The notes: generated by a model not told the origin, from the letters alone. A DNA stretch of 18,438 bases from UBA2289 sp041677365 (GCA_041677365.1 JBAYQC010000015.1:1-18438), one strand, 5' to 3'; positions 1 to 8,149 are shown, counted from the first letter of the stretch. Numbers and translations are program-made.

Positions 1-120
1 ATTAATGAAGCTTTAGAAATTACCAAGAAATACTCAAATCTAGACGACGATTCAGCTAAAAAATTTAATAACCGGCTTTTAGATAATATTCGTCACTTTT
101 TGGAGAAAGCTAATGGTTAG
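1..120 (+). CDS. nusB: NusB transcription antitermination factor, C-terminal end (partial)
   Basis: Only the last 39 residues are in the window, in frame from base 1 to a TAG at 118-120. The visible end, INEALEITKKYSNLDDDSAK followed by a short amphipathic helix (FNNRLLDNIRHFLEK), matches the typical NusB C-terminus, in which a conserved Asn-Glu-Ala-(Leu/Val) helix is followed by a K-(Y/F)-(S/A) turn and an F-(I/V)-N-G-(V/I)-L-like helix. NusB binds boxA RNA with NusE/S10 in rRNA antitermination. It overlaps xseA by 8 bases, implying translational coupling, and in Bacillota nusB commonly lies just before folD-xseA, which supports the call. folD is absent between them here. The rest of the gene lies upstream of the window. 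Confidence 0.85.
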   Translation: MNEALEITKKYSNLDDDSAKKFNNRLLDNIRHFLEKANG

Positions 121-1393
121 AGAGTATTTAACTGTAACTGCGTTAAATCGTTATTTAAAATTTAAATTTGATAACGATTCCGAACTACAGAATGTACTTT
201 TAAAAGCTGAAATTTCCAATTTTAAGCGACATTCACGTGGACATCTATATTTGACTTTAAAAGATGATTCAAGTCAAATAAGCGCGATTATGTTCGTTTC
301 TAATACTTCTAAATTGAAGTTTTTACCAAAAGACGGAGACAAGGTAATTGTTGAAGGCTATGTTTCAGTTTATGAGGCTTATGGTAATTATCAAATATAT
401 ATTCAAAGAATGAGTTTAGATGGTGTCGGAGATTTGTATTTAGCTTATGAAAAACTCAAAGCTGATTTGGAAAAGAAAGGTTATTTTTCTGAAGAACATA
501 AATTAAAAATTCCGCTTTATCCTAAATCTATAGGTGTTATAACCTCGCCTACAGGAGCAGCCATTAGAGATATCATAAATATTGTTAATAACCGTTTTCC
601 AATGACACAAATAATAGTTTATCCTGCTTTAGTTCAAGGCATATCTGCCAAAGAATCATTGGTCAAACAACTGCAAATTGCTAATCAACAAAAACTAGTT
701 GATGTAATTATTATCGGTCGTGGTGGAGGATCTATTGAAGATTTATGGGCTTTTAACGAAGAGATTGTCGCAAAAGCTATCTATGATTCGAAAATCCCTG
801 TTATCAGTGCTGTTGGGCATGAAACTGATTTTACTATCAGCGATTTTGTGGCCAGTGTTAGAGCGTCTACGCCTTCACATGCAGCAGAACTAGCAGTTAG
901 AAATTATCGCGATGTTCTAGAAGAAATATATGATTATAAAAATCGTGCACGTTTAGCGTTAAAGAATTTATATATGGCAAAATCTAATGAGCTAATCCGC
1001 ACAGTTAGCTCACCATATCTAACCAATCCTTTACGGTTAATCGAAACTAAAGAACTAAACTATAGCAGTTTATCTGAACGCTTATTTAAAACCAACCCTT
1101 TATCTAGCATTGAAAGAAGAAAAGATAAACTTGTAAGCTTGAATAAAAATATAGATACGTATTTTCAATACTATGTTCAAAAACGAAAAGCAAGTTTTGA
1201 TAACTTGATTGAGAAACTTGAACTGGTCAATCCCTTGAATATCATGAAAAAAGGCTTTGCGATTGTTAAGCAAAACGGAGTAATTAAAAAAACTTTATCG
1301 GAAATAGATAAATCCGATCAATTAGACATTTTATTAACTGGGGGAGAAATAACAGCGAAAATTTTGGAAATGAGAGGAAACAAAGATGAGTAA
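113..1393 (+). CDS. xseA: Exodeoxyribonuclease VII large subunit
   Basis: XseA is the catalytic large subunit of exonuclease VII, which degrades single-stranded DNA from both ends to short oligonucleotides in the cytoplasm, in complex with several copies of XseB. The 426-residue protein has an N-terminal OB-fold for ssDNA (about residues 5-105, including the ISNFKRHSRGHLYLTLKD strand pair), then the nuclease core with GVITSPTGAAIRDI (141-154), IIIGRGGGSIEDLWAFNEE (199-217) and SAVGHETDFTISDFVASVRA (232-251), all family signatures, followed by a long helical region. Length is normal for the family. The start at 113 overlaps the nusB stop and gives a standard N-terminus (LTVTALNRYLK). The stop overlaps xseB by 8 bases, as expected for subunits made together. 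Confidence 0.97.
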   Translation: MVREYLTVTALNRYLKFKFDNDSELQNVLLKAEISNFKRHSRGHLYLTLKDDSSQISAIMFVSNTSKLKFLPKDGDKVIVEGYVSVYEAYGNYQIYIQRMSLDGVGDLYLAYEKLKADLEKKGYFSEEHKLKIPLYPKSIGVITSPTGAAIRDIINIVNNRFPMTQIIVYPALVQGISAKESLVKQLQIANQQKLVDVIIIGRGGGSIEDLWAFNEEIVAKAIYDSKIPVISAVGHETDFTISDFVASVRASTPSHAAELAVRNYRDVLEEIYDYKNRARLALKNLYMAKSNELIRTVSSPYLTNPLRLIETKELNYSSLSERLFKTNPLSSIERRKDKLVSLNKNIDTYFQYYVQKRKASFDNLIEKLELVNPLNIMKKGFAIVKQNGVIKKTLSEIDKSDQLDILLTGGEITAKILEMRGNKDE

Positions 1394-1598
1394 ATTAAGT
1401 TTTGAAGAAAATTTAGAGAAACTTGAAAAATTAGTAAAACAATTGGAATCAGGAGAAAATAGTCTCGATGAAGCAGTAAAGCTTTATCAAGAAGGAATCG
1501 CTCTAGCCAAATTATGCCACGAAGACTTAAAAAACGCTGAAGAAGTAATCGTTAAATTAATGGACTCAGAAGGATTAGTTGACTTTAAAAAGGAATAA
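1386..1598 (+). CDS. xseB: Exodeoxyribonuclease VII small subunit
   Basis: This 70-residue protein is XseB, the non-catalytic partner of XseA that wraps the helical stalk of the large subunit. The N-terminus LSFEENLEKLEKLVKQLESG and the following N/S-L-(D/E)-E-A-(V/L)-x-L-Y-Q-E-G-I (about 26-38) are the family hallmark, forming two antiparallel helices. Length is typical (60-80 residues). The ATG lies inside the last codons of xseA, with the purine-rich stretch GAGAGGAAACAAAG just upstream serving as the ribosome binding site. It is followed after two bases by dxs. Confidence 0.96.
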   Translation: MSKLSFEENLEKLEKLVKQLESGENSLDEAVKLYQEGIALAKLCHEDLKNAEEVIVKLMDSEGLVDFKKE

Positions 1599-1600
1599 AC

Positions 1601-3442
1601 ATGAATTTATTAGAAATTAAAGATCCGAGTTTTATAAAAACTTTAACAATTAAAGAATTGGAAAGTCTAGCTGAAGAAATTCGGACTTTTTTGTTAGAAA
1701 ATATTTCTAAGACCGGAGGACATCTTTCCTCTAATTTAGGTGTTGTAGAGCTTACCTTAGCTTTGCATTATGTTTTCGATTCTCCAAATGATAAACTAAT
1801 TTTTGATGTTGGACATCAAGCCTATACTCATAAAATCTTGACCGGAAGAGCAAAGGATTTTTCTAAACTTAGAAAGTTCAATGGTTTATCTGGTTATCAA
1901 AAACGTAGCGAGTCAATTCATGATGTCTGGGAAGCTGGTCATTCTTCAACCGCGATAGCCGCTGTTGCTGGTTTTGAGTATGCTAAGTATTTAAATAATG
2001 AAACCCATAAAAATATCGCTATTGTTGGAGACGGATCTCTAAATAGTGGACTTAGTTTTGAAGCTTTAAATTATTTGGGTCACCAAAAAAAGCTTTCACC
2101 AATCATTATTTTAAATGATAATGAAATGAGTATTTCAAAGAATGTTGGTAGGTTATCACGTCTTTTGAATAAAACTCGTTCATCGAAAATGTATAACCTA
2201 GCTATTAAAACTAAAAGAAGATTTCCTAAATTTATCTATAACCTAAAAGTAAGAACCGCAAATATGATTAGAGGATTTGCTAATAATCTTTCGATTTTTG
2301 ATGAGTTTGGCTTTTCATACTATGGACCTATAGATGGTCATGATCTAAAAAATTTAATTAAGTTTCTAAAACTTATTAAACAAAAAAATCGTCCTGTAGT
2401 TCTCCATGTTGTAACTAAAAAAGGCAAAGGATATTCTTTGGCTGAAAACGATCAAATTGGCTCTTGGCATGGAGTAGGACCATTTAATTTAGAAAATGGA
2501 GAAAATTTAAATAAAAATAATCAAGAAAATCATGTCAAATGGAGTAATATTATCAGTGAGTATTTAGAAAAACACGCAGTTGATAATCCCGACTTTAAAG
2601 TAATTGTACCAGCGATGATTTATGGTTCAGGTTTAGTTGAATTTGAAAAGAAATTTCCTGATAAAATAATTGATGTGGGTATTTGTGAAAGTTTTTCCGT
2701 ATGCTTTAGTGCAGCTTTAGCATTAAATGAAAAGGAGATATTTTTACCGATATATTCCTCTTTTTTACAGAGAGCTTATGATCAAGTGGTTCATGATTTA
2801 ACGAGACAAGATGCAAAAATCGTTATTGGTATCGATAGGTCAGGCATTGTTGGTGATGATGGAGAAACCCATCAAGGTGTGTTTGATATTGCTTATCTAA
2901 AACACATACCTAATATTGAAATTGTTCAGCCCTCTAATGAATCTGAAGCTTATAGTTTATTAGATTATGCTTTTAAGGTGAGCAAAAAAACAGTTGCTAT
3001 TAGATATTCACGATATTCTACTGAAAGAATAGAATCAAATGAAAACTTAGAAATACAAAAAGCAACTTGGTTAGAAACCAATCGATTAGGTAAAGCAAAC
3101 ATTATTAGTTATGGCGATAATTTTGCAATGTTAAAAAATTATATTGAAGAGAATAATTTGCCGATTAATCTTTATAACGCATTATTTATCAAACCATTGG
3201 ACTTAGTCATGCTAGATAAAATTATCAGTTCTAATTTACCGACTTATGTACTTGAGGATTCCGCTAAAATCAGCGGCTTAGGTTCTTCAATACTAGAGTA
3301 TTTAAGTGAAAGTTCTAAAAGTCTACAAGTAAAAATATATGGATTGCCAGATGAGTTTATCCTCCAAGGTTCAAGAGAAGAGATCTATAAGAAATATGGT
3401 CTCGATGTCGAAACTATAACTAAAGAAATAATGGAGAAATAA
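1601..3442 (+). CDS. dxs: 1-deoxy-D-xylulose-5-phosphate synthase
   Basis: DXS condenses pyruvate and glyceraldehyde 3-phosphate with thiamine diphosphate (ThDP), the first step of the MEP isoprenoid route. The 613-residue protein is near family length. Seen: GGHLSSNLGVVELTLALHYV (39-58), IFDVGHQAYTHKILTGR (67-83), the ThDP/Mg2+ motif GDGS (143-146) through NDN (172-174), YYGPIDGHD (240-248), WHGVGPFN (289-296), and FLQRAYDQVVHD (388-399) with GIDRSGIVGDDGETHQG (410-426). The catalytic Glu is kept (E363), but the usually near-invariant surroundings AEQHA read CESFS here, losing the Gln-His pair. Other conserved His residues (41, 72, 114, 290) and the Arg in IRYSR are present. The ATG follows AAAGGAATAAAC. 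In many Bacillota ispA precedes dxs; here it is missing. Identity is very likely; the altered active-site patch is noted separately. Confidence 0.95.
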   Translation: MNLLEIKDPSFIKTLTIKELESLAEEIRTFLLENISKTGGHLSSNLGVVELTLALHYVFDSPNDKLIFDVGHQAYTHKILTGRAKDFSKLRKFNGLSGYQKRSESIHDVWEAGHSSTAIAAVAGFEYAKYLNNETHKNIAIVGDGSLNSGLSFEALNYLGHQKKLSPIIILNDNEMSISKNVGRLSRLLNKTRSSKMYNLAIKTKRRFPKFIYNLKVRTANMIRGFANNLSIFDEFGFSYYGPIDGHDLKNLIKFLKLIKQKNRPVVLHVVTKKGKGYSLAENDQIGSWHGVGPFNLENGENLNKNNQENHVKWSNIISEYLEKHAVDNPDFKVIVPAMIYGSGLVEFEKKFPDKIIDVGICESFSVCFSAALALNEKEIFLPIYSSFLQRAYDQVVHDLTRQDAKIVIGIDRSGIVGDDGETHQGVFDIAYLKHIPNIEIVQPSNESEAYSLLDYAFKVSKKTVAIRYSRYSTERIESNENLEIQKATWLETNRLGKANIISYGDNFAMLKNYIEENNLPINLYNALFIKPLDLVMLDKIISSNLPTYVLEDSAKISGLGSSILEYLSESSKSLQVKIYGLPDEFILQGSREEIYKKYGLDVETITKEIMEK

Positions 3443-5122
3443 ATGCTAAAAAGTTTAGAAGTAAAGAATTTTGCGATCATCGATAATATGAAATTAGAAT
3501 TTCATCAAGGAATGACAGTTTTAACCGGCGAAACTGGAGCTGGTAAATCGATCATTGTTGATGCTATTTCTTTATTGCTTGGAGACCGGGCTACTAAAGA
3601 GATGATCAGTTCAAAATCTGATACTGCTGAAATCATCGGAGTATTTACGATAACTTCTAAACCTGTTAAAAACCTTCTTCAAGAGAATCAAATAGATTTC
3701 GATGAGAGTTTGGAAATCTATCGGTTGATATCAAAAGATAAAACTAATATTATCAAGATCAATCAACAAAATGCAACCTTAAAACTTCTTAAAGATTTAG
3801 CCTTATATTTAGCTGATATCCATTCTCAGTTTGATACAAATCAGTTAATTAATCCTGATAATTATCTTGCTTTAGTCGATAATTTTCGTCGTGATCGAAT
3901 CAATGCTTATCTTGAACGTTATTTAGAGAGTAGAACCGATTATTTGGAAGCTTATAAGTCATATCAAGAAGTAATCAAAAAACGTGATGAAACCTTAAAA
4001 CAACTCGATTTATATCAGTTCCAACTTAATGAATTAACTAATCTAAATTTAACACCTGGAGAATTAGAACAGATTTCTGAGGAAGTAAATGTCTTGGAAA
4101 ACATTGATAAAATCAATACGGTTTTACAAGAATCAAGAGTCAATTTGAGTGAAGGTAACCTTTTGGATAACCTTTACCAAATGAAACGTGAGTTTGAACG
4201 TTTAAGTGGCTATACTAAAGAATTTGAACAAGTGTCGGAACGGTTAAACAATCTCTATTATGAACTTGATGATATTAATCAAGTTATTATCGAAAAAATT
4301 GATAATTTAAATTATGATAGCGATGATTTCTCGACATTAGTGGAAAGAATAAATGAGTTAGAAAAAATTCAAAATAAATATCACAAATCAGTTGATGAAT
4401 TAATTGAATATCGATTGAACTTAGAAACGGCTTTAAATGAAGTCGAGAATTTTGATGAAGTAATCAAATTGAAAGAAGCTGATGTCAAGAAGAAATATGC
4501 ACTTATTATGACATCCGCACGAGATTTAAGTTCGATTAGAAAGGATATTGCATTAAGAATCACTAAAGATATCGAAAACACTTTAGAGGAGTTAGTTATA
4601 AAAAATGCTAAATTCTTAATTGAATTTAGCTTTAACGAACCCAAAAACGAGTTTGATCATAATGTGTTTTCTATTAACGGTTTAGACCAAGTTGAATTTT
4701 TAATATCTACAAACAAAGGTGAGCCACTCAAATCCTTAGCAAGAACTGCTTCTGGTGGTGAAATGTCCAGAGTTATGTTAGCGTTTAAAACGATATTTGC
4801 CAGATCGCAAAAAATTCCTACAATCATATTTGATGAAATTGATACAGGGATAAGTGGATATATTGCTAAACAGATAGCTAGAAAATTAGCTGAATTAGCT
4901 AAGATTACTCAGGTTATATCAATTACTCATATACCCCAGGTAGTAGCACAAGGAACACATCATTTGCAAGTTAAAAAAACTTTGGTTGCTAATAAGACGA
5001 AGATTGCGGTTAAATACTTGAATCACGAAGAACGTATTGAGGAAATTGCCGCTATGGTAAGTGCTGACAAAGTTACGGAAGCAGCTAAAGACATAGCTAG
5101 AGAATTACTGATTAACCCATAA
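3443..5122 (+). CDS. recN: DNA repair protein RecN (SMC-like ATPase)
   Basis: RecN is an SMC-family ATPase recruited to DNA double-strand breaks. The 559-residue protein starts with LKSLEVKNFAIIDNMKLEF and has Walker A GETGAGKSIIVDAI (29-42), a central helical/coiled-coil part (about 150-390) that is shorter than an SMC arm, the ABC signature ASGGEMSRV (436-444) and Walker B IIFDEIDTGISG (about 461-472), followed by the ITHIPQVVAQGTHHL switch region. All are RecN-specific in wording. The start ATG abuts the dxs stop directly, with GGAGAAATAA as the ribosome binding site inside dxs. It is the last gene of the nusB-xseA-xseB-dxs-recN run; tlyA and argR, often between dxs and recN in Bacillota, are absent. 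Confidence 0.97.
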   Translation: MLKSLEVKNFAIIDNMKLEFHQGMTVLTGETGAGKSIIVDAISLLLGDRATKEMISSKSDTAEIIGVFTITSKPVKNLLQENQIDFDESLEIYRLISKDKTNIIKINQQNATLKLLKDLALYLADIHSQFDTNQLINPDNYLALVDNFRRDRINAYLERYLESRTDYLEAYKSYQEVIKKRDETLKQLDLYQFQLNELTNLNLTPGELEQISEEVNVLENIDKINTVLQESRVNLSEGNLLDNLYQMKREFERLSGYTKEFEQVSERLNNLYYELDDINQVIIEKIDNLNYDSDDFSTLVERINELEKIQNKYHKSVDELIEYRLNLETALNEVENFDEVIKLKEADVKKKYALIMTSARDLSSIRKDIALRITKDIENTLEELVIKNAKFLIEFSFNEPKNEFDHNVFSINGLDQVEFLISTNKGEPLKSLARTASGGEMSRVMLAFKTIFARSQKIPTIIFDEIDTGISGYIAKQIARKLAELAKITQVISITHIPQVVAQGTHHLQVKKTLVANKTKIAVKYLNHEERIEEIAAMVSADKVTEAAKDIARELLINP

Positions 5123-5126
5123 AAAA

Positions 5127-5154
5127 AACACTGCCTGAGCAGTGTTATTTTTTT
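5127..5154 (+). terminator. Bidirectional rho-independent terminator (recN / small minus-strand gene)
   Basis: A perfect 8-bp stem, AACACTGC (5127-5134) with GCAGTGTT (5139-5146), has a CTGA tetraloop and is followed by ATTTTTTT. An A-run at 5121-5128 precedes it, so the hairpin has a U-tract in both directions. It sits 4 bases after the recN stop and ends inside the stop codon of the minus-strand small gene, so it can serve both convergent units. Confidence 0.9.
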
Positions 5155-5320
5155 AACTTAATACTTCAATCATTCCTACGATTGCCGCAATTAGAATACC
5201 TAAAAACATTCCAACAGCAAGAATAAGCAAAATAATTTTTCCGGTCTTACTTTTAGTGGGATTATAGGTTTTGATTTCTTGTTCTTGCGGTGTTGATCGT
5301 CTTTTTTGATTTTTAGCCAT
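5153..5320 (-). CDS. Small single-pass membrane protein, 55 residues, unknown function
   Basis: An open frame on the minus strand encodes 55 residues. The first 28 are polar and strongly basic (MAKNQKRRSTPQEQEIK, then YNPTKSKTGK), followed by one hydrophobic helix (about 29-51, IILLILAVGMFLGILIAAIV) and a short acidic tail MIEVLS. It is supported as a real gene by a strong ribosome binding site, GAGGTGATC, 3-4 bases before the ATG, a TATAAT box upstream, and a terminator at its 3' end. By the positive-inside rule the N-terminus should stay in the cytoplasm. No catalytic motif is visible and I do not recognise the family. It lies directly downstream of ispH but has its own promoter. Confidence 0.8.
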   Translation of the reverse strand: MAKNQKRRSTPQEQEIKTYNPTKSKTGKIILLILAVGMFLGILIAAIVGMIEVLS

Positions 5321-5358
5321 GTTGATCACCTCATTATCTTCAACTTAATGTCTTAACC

Positions 5359-5364
5359 ATTATA
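5359..5364 (-). promoter_or_regulatory. Putative -10 box for the small membrane protein gene
   Basis: Read on the minus strand, a consensus TATAAT lies 38 bases before the start codon at 5320, in the gap after the ispH stop. No good -35 is seen: at 17-bp spacing the hexamer is TTTATT, which is weak. The consensus -10 and the separate terminator suggest the gene can be transcribed apart from ispH. Confidence 0.5.
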
Positions 5365-5400
5365 AACTAAATTGCTCTAAAAATAAAGTAAAAAATATCT

Positions 5401-6267
5401 TTAATGATAATTTTCTAAGAATTCGATTACTGCTTTAGTTAAGTAGTTAGGTGTGGAGGCACCTGAAGATACGCTCACTACTTTGACATTTCTTAAATCT
5501 TCGGGGTTAATCTCTGAAACAGATTGGATTAAGAAGGTTTTTGTATTGGTTAAATCTTGAGATATTTTCACTAAATTTTTGGAGTTATTGCTTCTTGGGT
5601 CACCGACTATATAACATAAATCAACATCTTTATTTCCTTCAATAATAGCATTTTGTCGCATTCTTGTAGCACTACATATCTCCTCAGTGATAATCGCCTC
5701 AGGCCAAATTTCTTTAATCCGATTTTGAATCGGAAGAATATCATTTAAACTGAAAGTCGTTTGATTTGTAACAAAGATAGGTTTATCAAACTTTAAATTT
5801 TCAAGGTCTAATTCATTTTCTACTAAAAAGATATTTTCACCTATACCGATGGCAGCGTTAGTTTCTGGATGATTTTTTTTGCCGATATAGATAACTGAAT
5901 AATCTTTTTTTAAATATTCTTCAATTAATTCTTGAGTTTTATAAACATCATCACAAGTTGCATCAATTAATGTCAAATTGTTTTCTCTGATTATTTGCTT
6001 AACAGCTGCTTTTGTTCCATGAGCTGAGAGGATAATTGTTCCTTTTTTTATATCCTTAACTAGGTCAGTGCGATCTTTAAACATATCGTCTAAGGTTATA
6101 GCCCCAAGTTTAGTTAATTCTTCAACTATGTGACGATTGTGAACAATCATCCCTAAAACGTAGATTGGGCGGGGAAGACTTTCATTTTCTAAGGCCGTTT
6201 TTACAATTTGGATTGCATTATGGACGCCTTTGCAAAAACCTCTAGGTGTTATTTTCTTTACAATCAT
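5401..6267 (-). CDS. ispH: 4-hydroxy-3-methylbut-2-enyl diphosphate reductase
   Basis: IspH (LytB) carries out the last MEP-pathway step, reducing HMBPP to IPP and DMAPP with a [4Fe-4S] cluster. The 288-residue protein is of normal length. The three cluster cysteines are visible: C12 in PRGFCKGV, C105 in IDATCDDVYKTQ and C198 in EEICSATRMRQ. Substrate-pocket residues are H43 (IVHN), H83 (SAHGT), H133 and the proton-relay Glu E135 in NHPETN, T171 region (NQTTFS) and the S/N motif DPRSNNSKNL (223-232), ending with SSGASTP. The ATG is preceded by AAGAGGTAG. The adjacency ispH-cshB is also known in Bacillus subtilis, here with the two genes diverging. With dxs in the same window it shows that the organism makes isoprenoids by the MEP route. 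Confidence 0.96.
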   Translation of the reverse strand: MIVKKITPRGFCKGVHNAIQIVKTALENESLPRPIYVLGMIVHNRHIVEELTKLGAITLDDMFKDRTDLVKDIKKGTIILSAHGTKAAVKQIIRENNLTLIDATCDDVYKTQELIEEYLKKDYSVIYIGKKNHPETNAAIGIGENIFLVENELDLENLKFDKPIFVTNQTTFSLNDILPIQNRIKEIWPEAIITEEICSATRMRQNAIIEGNKDVDLCYIVGDPRSNNSKNLVKISQDLTNTKTFLIQSVSEINPEDLRNVKVVSVSSGASTPNYLTKAVIEFLENYH

Positions 6268-6284
6268 TTTCTACCTCTTAATGT

Positions 6285-6313
6285 TTTACTTATCACTATA
6301 AATATTATATAAT
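6285..6313 (+). promoter_or_regulatory. Promoter for cshB operon (overlaps divergent ispH promoter)
   Basis: TTTACT (6285-6290) and TATAAT (6308-6313) are separated by 17 bases, a good sigma-A type match. The predicted start is about 6320, some 25 bases before the cshB ATG. Its -10 shares two bases with the oppositely directed -10 of ispH. Confidence 0.7.
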
Positions 6314-6332
6314 ATAAGTTAAGATTTTACAA
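6304..6332 (-). promoter_or_regulatory. Promoter for ispH (overlaps divergent cshB promoter)
   Basis: On the minus strand, TTGTAA (6332-6327) and TATAAT (6309-6304) are separated by 17 bases. The predicted start is near 6297, about 30 bases before the ispH ATG. The element overlaps the plus-strand promoter, so the two should be mutually exclusive for polymerase binding. Confidence 0.65.
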
Positions 6333-6344
6333 AGAGGAAGATAA

Positions 6345-7634
6345 ATGAAAAAATTTAAGCAAGAGTATTTAAATGAAGCATTGGACAGAATTGGATTTAA
6401 AACTTTAACTAAAGTTCAAGAAGATGTTTTAGCAATAATTAGTGATAATAAAAATTTAGTTGTAGAAGCTAAAACTGGCTCTGGGAAAACTCATGCTTTT
6501 TTGTTGCCGATTTTAGATGATTTAGATTATGAAGCTACTGGAGTTCAAGCAGTAATTGTCGCTCCGACTAGAGAACTCGCTAGACAGATTAAAGAGTTTA
6601 CTAATGAATTGATTAAAAATGCACCTACACAAATTGATGTAGATCTTTTTGTCGGTGGAGAAAGCAAAGAGAATGATTTAGAGAAACTTAACAATCGCCA
6701 ACCGCAGATTGTTATTGGTACACCGGGAAGACTATATGATTTAGTAATTGATGAAAATGCCTTAAAAATATTCACAGCGAAATATTTTGTTATTGATGAA
6801 GCTGATATGAGTCTTGATAATGAGTTTATCGAGAAGGTTGATGCTATTGCTTTAATTGCAAAAGCAGCTAAGATGATGATTTTTTCAGCTACAATTTCTG
6901 AAAGATTACAACCGTTTTTAAAGAAATACATGGAAAATCCGATTGTCTTAAAGGTCCATCCTGAAGAGATTTCTAATCTCAACATCAACCACTATTTTAT
7001 AAAAACAAAAGAGTTAGGCCGTTTAGTTTGGTTGAAAAAAATAATTGATACAATCAATCCTTATTTAGCGATTATTTTTTGTAACACCAAAGAAAGTGCT
7101 AATCAAGTCTATGACTGGATTAAATCTGAAAACCAAAACGCCTGTTTAATCCATGGCGATATTGATTTCAGAAAAAGAAAACAGTTAATTAAACGGATTA
7201 ACAATCTTGATTTTCAATACATTGTCGCTACAGATATCATCAGTAGAGGAATTGATATAATTGGGGTTTCTCATATCATAAATTATGAGTTACCGAATGA
7301 CTTTGAATTTTACATTCATCGAAGTGGAAGAACTGGAAGAATTAATTTTTCTGGTGAGTGTATTTCTTTATATGAGTTTGAAGATAATTCTTATCTAGAT
7401 AAATTAGAATCTAGAGGGATCAGAACTGCTTATAAAACAATCAAGAATAATCAACTGATGGATGTTGTAACGAGAAACAAACGCGAAAAGCGAATCAGAC
7501 CAGAGAATGATTTAGACTTTGAAGCTAAACGCAATGTGAAGAAACCAAAGAAAGTAAAGCCAGGATATAAGAAAAAATACAAAGAAGCAGTAAATAAAGA
7601 AAAGAAGAAATTAAGTAGAAAGAGACGGAAATAA
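6345..7634 (+). CDS. cshB: DEAD-box RNA helicase, CshB-like
   Basis: This is an ATP-dependent RNA helicase with both RecA-like domains. Seen in order: Q motif (LTKVQ, 21-25), motif I AKTGSGKT (42-49), Ia PTRELARQ (74-81), GG (104-105), Ib TPGRL (126-130), II DEAD (151-154), III SAT (181-183), IV AIIFCNT (242-248), V ATDIISRGID (295-304) and VI HRSGRTGR (325-332). The last 60 residues are Lys/Arg-rich, an RNA-binding tail. The ispH neighbourhood matches cshB (yqfR) of Bacillus subtilis, which acts in ribosome biogenesis and cold adaptation. The ATG follows AAAGAGGAAG. Its TAA overlaps the ATG of trmL by one base. Helicase identity is certain; the CshB subfamily rests on length (429) and neighbours. 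Confidence 0.93.
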   Translation: MKKFKQEYLNEALDRIGFKTLTKVQEDVLAIISDNKNLVVEAKTGSGKTHAFLLPILDDLDYEATGVQAVIVAPTRELARQIKEFTNELIKNAPTQIDVDLFVGGESKENDLEKLNNRQPQIVIGTPGRLYDLVIDENALKIFTAKYFVIDEADMSLDNEFIEKVDAIALIAKAAKMMIFSATISERLQPFLKKYMENPIVLKVHPEEISNLNINHYFIKTKELGRLVWLKKIIDTINPYLAIIFCNTKESANQVYDWIKSENQNACLIHGDIDFRKRKQLIKRINNLDFQYIVATDIISRGIDIIGVSHIINYELPNDFEFYIHRSGRTGRINFSGECISLYEFEDNSYLDKLESRGIRTAYKTIKNNQLMDVVTRNKREKRIRPENDLDFEAKRNVKKPKKVKPGYKKKYKEAVNKEKKKLSRKRRK

Positions 7635-8149
7635 TGTCGATTAACGTTTGTTTATATCAACCGGAAATCCCGCAAAATACCGGCAACATCATGAGGACAT
7701 GTGCTGGAACCAACACAATACTTCATATCATAAAACCAATTGGTTTTAAGTTGGATCCAAAGTATATAAAGCGTAACGCGGTAAACTACCTTGATTCAGT
7801 CAATTTTTTTGTTTATGATTCCTATGAAGAATTTTTAAGTAAGAATCAAGGGAAAATGTATTATATAACCAGATATGGGAAAAAGAATCCTAATGATTTT
7901 GACTTCAGCAATACTGAGGATAATATCTACTTGATTTTTGGTAGAGAATCAACTGGTATTCCTAAAGCGATTTTAAAACAACACCTTGATAATTGCTTAA
8001 GGTTACCGATGAACGAAGAAATTCGCTCTTTAAACTTAAGCAATACGGTTGCGGTAATGGTATATGAAGTATTACGCCAACAAGGCTATCCTAATTTATC
8101 GTTGATGGAACCAACAAGTTTAAAAGGGCCAGATTGGTTAGAAGAGTAA
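7634..8149 (+). CDS. trmL: tRNA (cytidine/uridine-34 2'-O) methyltransferase
   Basis: TrmL (formerly CspR/YibK) is a SPOUT-fold, S-adenosylmethionine-dependent enzyme that methylates the ribose of the wobble nucleotide in tRNA-Leu species. The 171-residue protein shows the small-SPOUT signatures: INVCLYQPEIPQNTGNIMRT at the N-terminus with the conserved substrate Asn/Arg, then IFGRESTGIP (about 100-109) and RLPMNEEIRSLNLSNTVAVM (about 121-140), which form the trefoil knot that binds AdoMet. Length fits the minimal SPOUT-only form without an extra RNA-binding domain. The start overlaps the cshB stop (TAATG). The next gene starts only 11 bases beyond its stop, so the three form one operon. Confidence 0.95.
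   Translation: MSINVCLYQPEIPQNTGNIMRTCAGTNTILHIIKPIGFKLDPKYIKRNAVNYLDSVNFFVYDSYEEFLSKNQGKMYYITRYGKKNPNDFDFSNTEDNIYLIFGRESTGIPKAILKQHLDNCLRLPMNEEIRSLNLSNTVAVMVYEVLRQQGYPNLSLMEPTSLKGPDWLEE

Noticed and set aside
4381..4644. Minus-strand open frame inside recN
   Set aside because: It is fully antisense to a strongly conserved recN region, has no ribosome binding site and no family features.
6545..6988. Minus-strand open frame of 147 codons inside the helicase gene
   Set aside because: It is complementary to conserved helicase motifs (PTREL, DEAD, SAT); the open frame follows from the codon use of the real gene.
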